Shown one piece after another: positions 8,014-15,599 of a stretch of DNA of 26,347 nucleotides. This DNA comes from a virus. The stretch's first letter is position 1; each line of letters starts with the position of its first letter. A model generated the notes under the pieces. It did no database searches. It was not told the DNA's origin and saw nothing but the letters and a program-made list of their open reading frames with translations. The stretch lies in the IMG/VR virus record IMGVR_UViG_3300025154_000351, positions 1-26,347 of that record; one strand, written 5' to 3'. The position numbers were made by a program, and so were the translations under genes.

Positions 8014-8844
8014 ATGCCTGAATCCATAGTCTTCTCCTACAAAGGAACGCAAGTAGCAGGAAGCTACAGAATCCTCACTTCTCCGTTGCTCCGGCACGAT
8101 TGCCCCCTCGCAATCCACCCGACGACCAGATACCTCGGGGCCATAATAAACGGAGCCTTCACGGCCCCCTCCCCTCAGACGGTAATGGCTGACGCTACTT
8201 GGTACTCTTTAGGCTATACGAGATCGGGAGCCAATCTCTCTGTTTATGCCAACGGCCTACCCGTATTGAGTTCTGCTGTATTTCTTGATCAAACCACCTA
8301 TCCCACAGGAGTCCTCGGAAACGGCCCCGCCGGATTTACCTATGCTTTGGCTGGTCTTGCTCCCTCCGCAACCCTCGCGCCTTCCGCCACTTTGGCTCCT
8401 TCGGGGACCTTGAGTGTCAGTTCCAACAGCAACGGCGTCATCGATGAGTTCCGGCGCTACTCCGCAGTGCTTATGCCTGCCGATTTTATGGGAATCTACC
8501 TTAGTCCGTCTGCCTATGTTGTGCTCCCGCAATTCCCGATCTCCGCATCCGAGGCCATCCCTCCCAGGGTATTGCGGTCGAAGATGGACACGGGGTACGA
8601 CAAGATTCGGGTCAGGCATACGTGGTCTCCCGCGAGCTATACTTGTGCGTATGCTGTGGACAAAGCGATGAAAGTATTGTTGGACGAGTTCTGGAGGTAC
8701 GATACCTTGCACGGAACGGTTGCTTTTACATGGCCGAACCCTTATACTGAGGCTACCTCCTCAGTCAAGTTTGTAGGGGCTCCGAGGTATACGCCGAATG
8801 GGCAGGAGTTCATTGCAAGTATTGTTGTGCGGGCGACAAGTTGA
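8014..8844 (+). CDS. Tail-tip protein: short LamG-like domain fused to a minor tail domain
   Basis: 276 residues in two parts. Residues 1-165 look like a shortened LamG domain (ATWYSLGYTRSGANLSVYANG... NGVIDEFRRYSAVLMPADF) and may lack the first strands, because the gene starts just after the previous stop. Residues 170-276 resemble the whole of the next protein but one frame on (8907-9251): LPxxP near the start, VLRSK, an LDxF helix end, FxxPxT, SVxF and a closing beta-strand. This tail domain is found in small phage tail-tip proteins of the lambda gpM class. A GTGGAG site precedes the ATG. Inside the lectin part is a triple LAPSAT hexapeptide. It probably carries a sugar-binding head into the tail tip. 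Confidence 0.7.
   Translation: MPESIVFSYKGTQVAGSYRILTSPLLRHDCPLAIHPTTRYLGAIINGAFTAPSPQTVMADATWYSLGYTRSGANLSVYANGLPVLSSAVFLDQTTYPTGVLGNGPAGFTYALAGLAPSATLAPSATLAPSGTLSVSSNSNGVIDEFRRYSAVLMPADFMGIYLSPSAYVVLPQFPISASEAIPPRVLRSKMDTGYDKIRVRHTWSPASYTCAYAVDKAMKVLLDEFWRYDTLHGTVAFTWPNPYTEATSSVKFVGAPRYTPNGQEFIASIVVRATS
8356..8409 (+). repeat. Triple 18-bp in-frame repeat encoding LAPSAT/LAPSAT/LAPSGT
   Basis: Three consecutive 18-base units encode LAPSAT, LAPSAT and LAPSGT within the lectin-like part of the 8014-8844 protein. The codons differ between copies (CTT GCT CCC, CTC GCG CCT, TTG GCT CCT), so the repeat is conserved as protein rather than being a fresh DNA duplication. It forms a Pro/Ala linker or loop. 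Confidence 0.8.
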
Positions 8845-8906
8845 GCGTACAGTATGGGGCGAAGTCACCACCTAGCGCCGGAAATTTCAAAAGGAGGGCT
8901 GTCTAA

Positions 8907-9251
8907 ATGGCTGCTTGGCCTTCAACATTGCCTGCCCTTCCCCTTCAGGACAACTTCTCCGAGCAGAGCGCAGACGGAGTTCTCAGGTCCAAGGAGGGTG
9001 AGCCCACTGTAGAGCGAAGGAGATACTCTGCCGTTCCGACTGCTGTAACTCATAGTTTAAGGCTTTCCCGCGCACAGAAGGCATACTTGGATACGTTCTA
9101 CTACACGGATTTGGCCGGAGGGGCAATTCCCTTCGATTACACCGATCCTTTGACAGGGGGTTCCCTGTCCGTGAGATTCTTGGAGCCCCCGGACCTTCAG
9201 TTGCTCGGATTTGAACTCGTTGCTTCTCTTTCCCTGGAGGTATTGCCTTGA
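8907..9251 (+). CDS. Minor tail protein (lambda gpM-class, tail tip)
   Basis: 114 residues, beginning MAAWPSTLPALPLQDNF, then VLRSKEGEPTVERRRYS and ending in alternating beta strands. The WPxxLPxPL opening, the VLRS segment and the size match a widespread family of small phage tail proteins found before the DUF1833, NlpC/P60 and J genes. They build the tail tip between the tape measure and the central fibre. A very strong AAAAGGAGGG site lies before the ATG. The stop overlaps the TTG start of the next gene. The C-terminal domain of the 8014-8844 protein is a divergent copy of it. Confidence 0.7.
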   Translation: MAAWPSTLPALPLQDNFSEQSADGVLRSKEGEPTVERRRYSAVPTAVTHSLRLSRAQKAYLDTFYYTDLAGGAIPFDYTDPLTGGSLSVRFLEPPDLQLLGFELVASLSLEVLP

Positions 9252-9757
9252 GCCGAGCCACGATTTCCGCAGCAGCCAAGCTGGCGATGCAGGCGGCGCA
9301 GACGTTCGCGCAGACTCCCACCCTTCTTGAAATATACTCGGCAGAGGCTGCGTTCGCAACTCTGGTCGGAGCGGACACAATCTACTTTTGCAACAACACC
9401 GAATCCATCACTTATAGCGGTCATGTGTATCTTCCCTTCCCCTTCTCCATCCAGTATCCGGGAGAAACTGACGATAGCATAACAAATGCAAGGATAACCA
9501 TATCCGCCGTCGATCAGCTCGTTATTTCGGCCATACGAATCCTCGTAAACTCCCCGACAATACGCGCCCGTGCCATGTTCTTCCCCAATGACGGAGTGGG
9601 GGATTTCGAGGAGATGGTTCCTTGGGAGTACTCTTTGAAAGCCGTCACGTATGACGTGAATTCCGTGTCGGGGGATCTTATATACGAGGACAGATTAGAT
9701 AACCAGATGGGGCCGGTAAGGGCCACCGCGCAGAATGCTCCGGGGTTGTTTGGCTAG
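9248..9757 (+). CDS. DUF1833-type minor tail protein (lambda gpL position)
   Basis: 169 residues. The core (about 25-165) has a pattern I associate with DUF1833: LLEIYSAEAA, a turn, then SGHVYLPFPFSIQYPGETDD, then NARITISAVDQLVISAIR. Such proteins sit directly before the NlpC/P60 gene and are tail-tip subunits in the place of lambda gpL, although they lack gpL's iron-sulphur cysteines. I chose the TTG at 9248: it overlaps the upstream stop as TTGA and follows GGAGG at the right spacing, so translation is coupled. Confidence 0.75.
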   Translation: MSRATISAAAKLAMQAAQTFAQTPTLLEIYSAEAAFATLVGADTIYFCNNTESITYSGHVYLPFPFSIQYPGETDDSITNARITISAVDQLVISAIRILVNSPTIRARAMFFPNDGVGDFEEMVPWEYSLKAVTYDVNSVSGDLIYEDRLDNQMGPVRATAQNAPGLFG

Positions 9758-9778
9758 AGGCGGAGGGGAGCGTAGGCT

Positions 9779-10177
9779 GTGCTGAACGTATCACAATATA
9801 CAGGAATACCTTTTGTTCCTCATGGCAGGACGCTCGAAGGCTGTGATTGCTGGGGCCTCGTCAGGATAGTGCTTGAAAACGAATATGGCAAGAAACTCCC
9901 CTCCTTCACAACAGCTTACGGAGAGCTGGAAAAAGAGTGGCTGGCCGAAGTTGTATCCTCCGCTATTGTTTCCCTTCATCCCGTCAAAGTCGATGTTCCT
10001 GCAGAAGGCGATATCGTGCTTATGACCTTCCGGGGATTTCCTTGTCACGTCGGTCTTTACGTCGCCCCCAATCACGTGCTACACTCTGATCTATTAGGGA
10101 AGGATTCCTCGCGTCTTTCCAGATTGTCTGATATGAGGATTGCATCCAGGGTCAGAGGTTTTTACCGAGTAGTGTAG
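9779..10177 (+). CDS. NlpC/P60-family tail assembly peptidase (lambda gpK-like)
   Basis: 132 residues, a compact NlpC/P60 cysteine peptidase. The catalytic Cys is in GCDCWGLVR (about residues 22-30) and the His in FPCHVGLYV (about 87-95), both in the family spacing. Phage tail versions such as lambda gpK take part in tail-tip assembly and may cleave stem peptides during DNA entry. It starts at a GTG (9779) after GGAGGGGAG. It lies between the DUF1833 and J-like genes, the standard place. There is no signal peptide, consistent with a virion rather than a lysis role. The N-terminal JAB domain of gpK is missing here. Confidence 0.85.
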   Translation: MLNVSQYTGIPFVPHGRTLEGCDCWGLVRIVLENEYGKKLPSFTTAYGELEKEWLAEVVSSAIVSLHPVKVDVPAEGDIVLMTFRGFPCHVGLYVAPNHVLHSDLLGKDSSRLSRLSDMRIASRVRGFYRVV

Positions 10178-10205
10178 TACCGAATAGCATAGCACAGGAG
10201 CCAAT

Positions 10206-13200
10206 ATGCCCAGAGTAGTTGCCTTTCTTCACCCCCTGATGTCGGAGCGGAAGATTCTCGAAGTCGCGGAGGGGTTCTCTGTAAGGCGGGCTCTGGATTC
10301 AATAGAAGGACTGAAGAAAACCAGCTCTTTGTTTGTTGTCCTGAATGACAACAGGTTGCCCGAAGAATCGTTTGACAGTACGATCTTGGGGGAAGAGGAT
10401 ACCCTTCTTGTCCGTGTCGTGCCTGCGGGAATAAGCCCGAACTCCTCGGGCACAAAAGATGAAAGCTTTTGGGATGCGCTCCTTATAGGAGGTGGCGCGC
10501 TCATTGCAGGGATCGGTGCAATAGGTGTAGGGGCCTTGGGTTGGACCGGCTTCGGAGCCGTCGTAGGCTATGCCATGATGTCCATAGGAAGCAGCATGGT
10601 TATGTCCGCATGGGCGGAAACAGCCACGGATACCGGAGACCGTAGCACGGATCGCCGCAAGGACGTATCCGGAGCCTCCAACTCCGCCGAACAGGACGGA
10701 CCCGTTCCTATTGTTTTCGGAAAGCATCTTCTCACTCCCTCCTATTGGACAACTCCCCATACCTCAATATCCGGTACGGATGGGGAAGATAAATACGTCC
10801 ACATGCTCTTCGCCCTCGGCTATGCGGACAAGACGAGATCCGACGGAAGCGTGAAGGTCTCCGACATCAAATTTGGGGACTCTGTTGTTGCATCCAACGC
10901 AGGAGACAGACGCAATACCATAGACGCAGCCTCCCAGATCGATGTTACCACAGGAACGGTGGGTACGGTCGAAGTCTCTATCCATCAGGGGTCGGCTTCC
11001 GCGAAAACATACCTCGACCTCCTCGGAGTCGGGAAGGTTATCAAGGAACAGAATCTCAATCTTCCTCTCGAAAGGTGGAGAGCGGAGCAAGGATCGACCG
11101 TAGGGGCCAAGATTTTTACAGGGTCTGTGACGGCGGATGATGAGATGGATGGTTCCATAGGTCGTCGTCTGCAATTTACAGGTAATGCAGGTTTTTGGTC
11201 GGGATTGGAATATGGCGCAGGAGCGGTGAATATAAGCGGCTTTACCAATGCCGCTTTTAATGGATCTTTCGGTATTGGCTGGTTCAGCGGAAGCCGTCTT
11301 ATGTCCTCCACGGCTTCAGGCAAAGTCACAGCGGAGACCGCCAACATAACCGCCTACCAAGGAGCCAGTAGCCTCACCTTCGCTGTGGACTCCTCCACGC
11401 GCACAATCACCCGGAACTCCGGTAGCTTCCTTTCCTACGACGACGACGTAAAGTACGGTGCCTTGCAGGTAGGAGATTTCGTCACCTATTCAAGCCCCCT
11501 AAACACTCCCGCGTGGACCTTCCCTGTGTCCTATGTTGCCCCCAATGGACTCTCCTTCAAGGTCTCGGGCGCAGGTACTCTCGTGACGGAAGCAGCCACA
11601 GGACTCGCGCAATACTGGTCGTCTTCCTCCCCTGTAATAGAGACCTCAAAAAAGACGACCTCCATTGCAGTGGAAATTGAGTTCCCTTCCGGACTCATCG
11701 GCTGGAACGAGGGCGCCAGACAAAACTGTACCACAACCGTAAAGTGGTACTACCGCCTGAAAAACACCGTTCCTTGGTTGCCAGGAACAGCGTTCTCAGG
11801 TTCCACCGCAGGAGTGTTCACCAAGCAGATACCCCATACAATCCGGTACACCGGAACCAAGACGGGCTTGACTTCCGGGCAGTACGAAGTCCGCGTACAG
11901 AGGGAAACCTTCGATGCGCAGAACAGCGACCGAACCGATGCCGTGGTCTGGTCCGCTCTCCGCTCCATCACGGGCCAGGATACCATAGGCTTATCCGACG
12001 ACGACATGAAAGGAGTGTGCTTCCTTGCGGTCAAGGCCCGGGCCTCCGAGTCCCTGTCCGGATCAATCGAGAAACTCAATTGCGTTGTCGAGCAGGTGTA
12101 CCGGACCTATGACGGCGCGGGTTCCGCGATAACGGACTGGTCTGTCGATGCCGACGAGACTCTGAGTACGAACCCCGCTGCCGCCTTCCTCCACGCTTTG
12201 ACCGGCCCCATAAATCCGAGACCTATTACTGACACAACCAAGATCGACCTTGCCGAACTCGGGGTTCTGTACGCCTATTGTGTGACGAACGCTTTCCAGT
12301 TCAACCGGGTGTACACGCAGGACACAACCCTGCGGCAGATGCTCACGGAGATCCTCGCATCCTGCCGCTCTTCATTAACGCTGAAGGACGGGCTGTATTC
12401 CTCTGTCACAGACAAAGCGCAGACCACTATTGTCCAGCACATCTCCCCACGGAATTCGTGGGGCTTCTCCGGCTCCAAGAGCTTCGAGAAGATGCCCCAT
12501 GCGTACAAGATCAAGTTCATCAACGCGGCGGAGAACTGGGCTGAAGATGAGATGGTAGTCCTTGACGACGGCTACAAGTGGGATACCGATGGCGATGGGA
12601 TATTAAAAGATTACGCCGGAACCGACAGGACTGCGGACGGGGCCTATACTCTTGCATCCGAATTCGAATCGCTTTCCGTGAAAGACCTCGGGATCACGGA
12701 TTCAGCTACCGTCAAGAAGTTCGGTCGTTACCTTCTCGCGTGCCGAAGACTCCGCCCTGAAACCTTCACAGTGAATCAGGATTTTGAATCCCTTGTCGTC
12801 ACACGCGGGGATCTTGTCCGCGTGTCCCACGACGTTCCGATGTGGGGCTTGGGGCAGGGAAGGATCAAGAGCGTAACGTACGGGAGCGGCGGGAACGTAA
12901 GCTCCTTCATTGCGGATGAACTGTTTCAGTATACGACAGGGGAGAGTTACTGTGTCAGAATAAGGACTGCGACCGGAAGTGAGTATGCGACCATAAGCAA
13001 CCCCGGAACCTCGCTTTCCAATACCGTGACTCCTGTGGGTGTCCTTACCTCCGCAGTAGAGTCGGGACAACTTGTTTTCTTCGGGGAAACGGCTCTTGAG
13101 TCCACGGAAGCTCTGGTTGTTGCCACCGAGTTGAACGACGATTTTTCCGCAAAGCTGACGCTCGTGGAGTACAACGCAGCGGTCTATACTGCGGAGGCCG

Positions 13201-15095
13201 GAATAGGCGCTCACAATTCGAGGATCACGAAGAATGCTTCCTTGGTTCCTGCTCCTGTGGTGAGGGCCGTGGTCAATACGATAGAGAGGAACTACGCACA
13301 GCAGAGCCCCGGAGCGCAGGCTGTGGATATGGCGCTGACGCAGGGGGAGGGGGCGGGGTCCATTGCGGTGGACAAGACTGCGGTATGGGCTTCCCTTGCG
13401 GTGGCGAACGCAACAAACAACGCCGTCATTGGTGATGAATTTCTTGACGATTCCACCGGGCCTCTTCTGATCTATCGTTGCACGGTTGCCGCGCCTTCCG
13501 TAACTCTTGAAAACTCCGTGCGGATAAAAGCCAAGCAGTACGGAGACGTTGCAAATTCCACGGAGCTTAACGCTCTTACCGGAGAGATTTACGGGGATAC
13601 GGTGTATATGACCACCACTTCTCAGTGGTACAAGTATACGACGACGTGGATCGTTGACGGGGTGTCGATAGGGGGGACTGCAACAACAATAGTAGCGTCC
13701 AATGCTCCGCGTTATAGGGGAATAGGCCGTCTCGCGGCTACAGGAACCGCGAACTTCGCAGGCTATGAAGTGTCCGCCTCCACCTTTGTCGGGGGCGTGA
13801 TAACCGTGAATGGAACGGTAACAGCCACCACCACAATAACTCCGAACGTCAATGACTGGATGCTTAACTACTACAATGCCGGAGTCTCGACTCTTGCAAC
13901 TTTCCTGTGGAGCGGAAGTGCTTGGACGCAGACGGGAGTCACCGGGGAGATGCGCTCTGCGGCTCTTGAAGATATCTTCAGGCTCAATTGTCTGGCTACC
14001 CCTATTGTGATTACGGAAGGGACAACGTACATAGAAGCAATGATCTACAGGCTCTTTGCGAAATACGTGAAGATACTGACGGGCGGAAGCATAAGGGGAG
14101 GAGACAGGTATGACGAAAGCGGCTCGACTATTGATGGGACTAAGTCTGGGTTTTATATCTCGGCCAGCGGCTCCTGCAAGGTCGCTGGCATGGAGTTTGA
14201 AGGCTCCCAGGGGGGCGGGGTGCAGTGGGGCGGAGGTCAGCAGGTAGGTACTGATCTGAATATTGCGGGAGTAGGAACTTACGTAGCACTAGCGGCCATG
14301 AATGCTACAGACGTAGCTTTCTACGATAGTACTAACAGAGACCTTCGTATGTATCGTTGGAACGGTACGATATGGGCATATGTCGCAGGAAGTGAACTCA
14401 ATATTCCGGACGGAGCAAAACCTGCTCTCGCCGCAATGAATGGGACAGATGTGGCCTTCATAGACTATTTTAATGATGACCTTCGTATGTATCGTTGGAA
14501 CGGTACGATATGGTCATATGTCGCAGGAAGTGAACTCCATATTCCGGACGCAAGCTTCCCTGCTCTCGCCGCTATGAATGCTACAGACGTAGCGTTCATA
14601 GATGGGTTTAATGAAGACCTTCGTATGTATCGTTGGAACGGTACGATATGGGCATATGTCGCAGGAAGTGAACTCAATATTCCGGGAGTAGGAGAGCCCG
14701 CGCTGGCAGCCATGAATGCTACAGACGTAGCTTTCTTTGACAGCGGTAATCAAGACCTTCGTATGTATCGTTGGAACGGTACGATATGGGCATATGTCGC
14801 AGGAAGTGAACTCAATATTCCTTCTGCCGTTATCGGGTCTCTCACAGCATTAAATGGAACCGACATCGCTTTTGTAGATAACAGCAACGATGATCTCAGG
14901 ATATATCGTTGGAACGGCACGGTATGGGCGTATATCTCTTCCGCAGGAACACCTAACATAGGTGCAGGCCAGCCAGCACTAGCCGCAGTGAACGGTACAG
15001 ATGTAGCTTTTGTGGATAGCACTAATGCAGACCTCCGCCTCTACCGCTTCGCCTTCGCTCTCTCCATCCCCTACTCCCGGACCCTGACCGGCTGA
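10206..15095 (+). CDS. Central tail tip / host specificity protein (lambda gpJ-like) with fused gpI-like N-terminus and C-terminal repeat propeller
   Basis: 1629 residues. Residues 1-80 look like a beta-grasp (ubiquitin/MoaD-like) domain (KILEVAEGFSVRRALDS... DTLLVRVVPAG), and about 90-140 form a Gly-rich hydrophobic segment. Together these resemble lambda gpI, which is normally a separate gene. From about 155 it follows gpJ-type proteins: DGPVPIVFGKHLLTPSY, then the tail-hub region about 670-920 with YKIKFINAAENWAEDEMVVLDDG and FTVNQDFESLVVTRGDLVRVSHD. The region after about 1050 is beta-rich fibre. Residues 1351-1626 are six repeats of 46 residues, likely a beta-propeller at the tip. It should form the trimeric hub and fibre that contact the receptor. 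An ACAGGAG site lies before the ATG. Confidence 0.88.
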   Translation: MPRVVAFLHPLMSERKILEVAEGFSVRRALDSIEGLKKTSSLFVVLNDNRLPEESFDSTILGEEDTLLVRVVPAGISPNSSGTKDESFWDALLIGGGALIAGIGAIGVGALGWTGFGAVVGYAMMSIGSSMVMSAWAETATDTGDRSTDRRKDVSGASNSAEQDGPVPIVFGKHLLTPSYWTTPHTSISGTDGEDKYVHMLFALGYADKTRSDGSVKVSDIKFGDSVVASNAGDRRNTIDAASQIDVTTGTVGTVEVSIHQGSASAKTYLDLLGVGKVIKEQNLNLPLERWRAEQGSTVGAKIFTGSVTADDEMDGSIGRRLQFTGNAGFWSGLEYGAGAVNISGFTNAAFNGSFGIGWFSGSRLMSSTASGKVTAETANITAYQGASSLTFAVDSSTRTITRNSGSFLSYDDDVKYGALQVGDFVTYSSPLNTPAWTFPVSYVAPNGLSFKVSGAGTLVTEAATGLAQYWSSSSPVIETSKKTTSIAVEIEFPSGLIGWNEGARQNCTTTVKWYYRLKNTVPWLPGTAFSGSTAGVFTKQIPHTIRYTGTKTGLTSGQYEVRVQRETFDAQNSDRTDAVVWSALRSITGQDTIGLSDDDMKGVCFLAVKARASESLSGSIEKLNCVVEQVYRTYDGAGSAITDWSVDADETLSTNPAAAFLHALTGPINPRPITDTTKIDLAELGVLYAYCVTNAFQFNRVYTQDTTLRQMLTEILASCRSSLTLKDGLYSSVTDKAQTTIVQHISPRNSWGFSGSKSFEKMPHAYKIKFINAAENWAEDEMVVLDDGYKWDTDGDGILKDYAGTDRTADGAYTLASEFESLSVKDLGITDSATVKKFGRYLLACRRLRPETFTVNQDFESLVVTRGDLVRVSHDVPMWGLGQGRIKSVTYGSGGNVSSFIADELFQYTTGESYCVRIRTATGSEYATISNPGTSLSNTVTPVGVLTSAVESGQLVFFGETALESTEALVVATELNDDFSAKLTLVEYNAAVYTAEAGIGAHNSRITKNASLVPAPVVRAVVNTIERNYAQQSPGAQAVDMALTQGEGAGSIAVDKTAVWASLAVANATNNAVIGDEFLDDSTGPLLIYRCTVAAPSVTLENSVRIKAKQYGDVANSTELNALTGEIYGDTVYMTTTSQWYKYTTTWIVDGVSIGGTATTIVASNAPRYRGIGRLAATGTANFAGYEVSASTFVGGVITVNGTVTATTTITPNVNDWMLNYYNAGVSTLATFLWSGSAWTQTGVTGEMRSAALEDIFRLNCLATPIVITEGTTYIEAMIYRLFAKYVKILTGGSIRGGDRYDESGSTIDGTKSGFYISASGSCKVAGMEFEGSQGGGVQWGGGQQVGTDLNIAGVGTYVALAAMNATDVAFYDSTNRDLRMYRWNGTIWAYVAGSELNIPDGAKPALAAMNGTDVAFIDYFNDDLRMYRWNGTIWSYVAGSELHIPDASFPALAAMNATDVAFIDGFNEDLRMYRWNGTIWAYVAGSELNIPGVGEPALAAMNATDVAFFDSGNQDLRMYRWNGTIWAYVAGSELNIPSAVIGSLTALNGTDIAFVDNSNDDLRIYRWNGTVWAYISSAGTPNIGAGQPALAAVNGTDVAFVDSTNADLRLYRFAFALSIPYSRTLTG
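14256..15083 (+). repeat. Six tandem 138-bp repeats (46-residue units) at the 3' end of the J-like gene
   Basis: The anchor GACCTTCGTATGTATCG and its variants recur at 14340, 14478, 14616, 14754, 14892 and 15030, exactly 138 bases apart. In units 1, 3 and 4 a 68-base block from the anchor is identical; unit 2 differs at two or three bases; units 5 and 6 are diverged. The other half of each unit varies mainly at two loops: the residues after the NIP turn, and those around the Asp-x-x-Asn motif. Each unit has four short strands (ALAAM, DVAFxD, DLRMYRW, WAYVA), the layout of one beta-propeller blade. Confidence 0.93.
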
Positions 15096-15108
15096 TCCCC
15101 CTACCAAG

Positions 15109-15145
15109 TAGCACAGGAGTGGACATCCCCTCCCTTCCTGTGCTA
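15109..15145. repeat. 10-bp inverted repeat spanning the lysis-block promoter
   Basis: TAGCACAGGA (15109-15118) and TCCTGTGCTA (15136-15145) are perfect inverted copies 17 bases apart, with one further G-T pair possible. The right arm covers the start of the -10 box. It could be an operator, or an RNA hairpin from tail-operon read-through. No T-run follows, so it is a poor terminator. Confidence 0.5.
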
Positions 15146-15149
15146 TACT
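15120..15149 (+). promoter_or_regulatory. Promoter for the lysis block
   Basis: TGGACA (15120-15125, 5/6), an 18-base spacer, and TATACT (15144-15149, 5/6) preceded by TGC, which makes an extended -10. It lies in the only sizeable gap between the tail and lysis genes, about 40 bases before the first lysis gene. Seen by eye; a strong match. Confidence 0.65.
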
Positions 15150-15188
15150 CTCCCCTAGCAACACCCTCCCTGAAAGGCAGGCCCAAGA

Positions 15189-15599
15189 ATGGATGCAACA
15201 GAGCTGATGCGTTTCGAGTCCCTCGAAAGACTCGCGGAAAGCCTCGACAAGAAGATACGGGAACTTGAACTGGTTCTTGTGCATCTTCCCCCCGCCATTC
15301 AAGCCCTTCAGACTTCGGTTTCCTGCCTTGAAGGGCAAGTCAGCGCCATAGAGAACGACCTTTCCGCACGCGAAGAGAGGGACAAGAACATCGACAGGGT
15401 TCTTGCCGAGATCAAGGAGATGCTGAAGACCTACACGGACGAGATGAAAGAGGCATTCCGTGTATTATCGGAGCGCATCGGAACCATAGAAAGCAGGCCG
15501 TCAAAGATGTGGGACGCCGTTGTTTTCGCCTTTGCCGCAGCCATCGGAGGCGGGGTTTTCGCTTTGGTCGGGAATCTGTTTCCGAAGGCCGCGCCGTGA
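15189..15599 (+). CDS. Coiled-coil protein with C-terminal membrane helix (holin/XhlA-like candidate)
   Basis: 136 residues. Residues 5-105 are a long heptad-rich helix (LERLAESLDKKIRELELVL... ENDLSAREERDKNIDRVLAEI). A single membrane segment follows at about 108-131 (WDAVVFAFAAAIGGGVFALV) with a short tail. XhlA-type phage haemolysin/holin accessory proteins have the same build: an N-terminal cytoplasmic coiled coil and one C-terminal helix. It opens the lysis block just after the promoter. The stop overlaps the GTG of the lipase gene. The ATG at 15189 is preceded by only a weak AAAGGCAGG site. A holin or holin-regulating role is inferred; a structural role is possible. Confidence 0.6.
   Translation: MDATELMRFESLERLAESLDKKIRELELVLVHLPPAIQALQTSVSCLEGQVSAIENDLSAREERDKNIDRVLAEIKEMLKTYTDEMKEAFRVLSERIGTIESRPSKMWDAVVFAFAAAIGGGVFALVGNLFPKAAP

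Noticed and set aside
14465-15022. Leftward frames across the repeat region that contain repeated peptides
   Set aside because: They are the antisense of the 138-bp repeats in the J-like gene; no start signals.
14256-15083. Target of a diversity-generating retroelement
   Set aside because: No reverse transcriptase or template repeat in the window, and the differences between units are not limited to adenine positions.
14256-15083. CRISPR-like array
   Set aside because: The 138-bp period is an exact multiple of three within an open frame, with no repeat-spacer pattern.
15103-15120. Ribosome-binding-like TAGCACAGGAG before a possible gene at about 15120
   Set aside because: No start codon follows at a workable distance and no open frame results; probably part of the inverted repeat or a relic.
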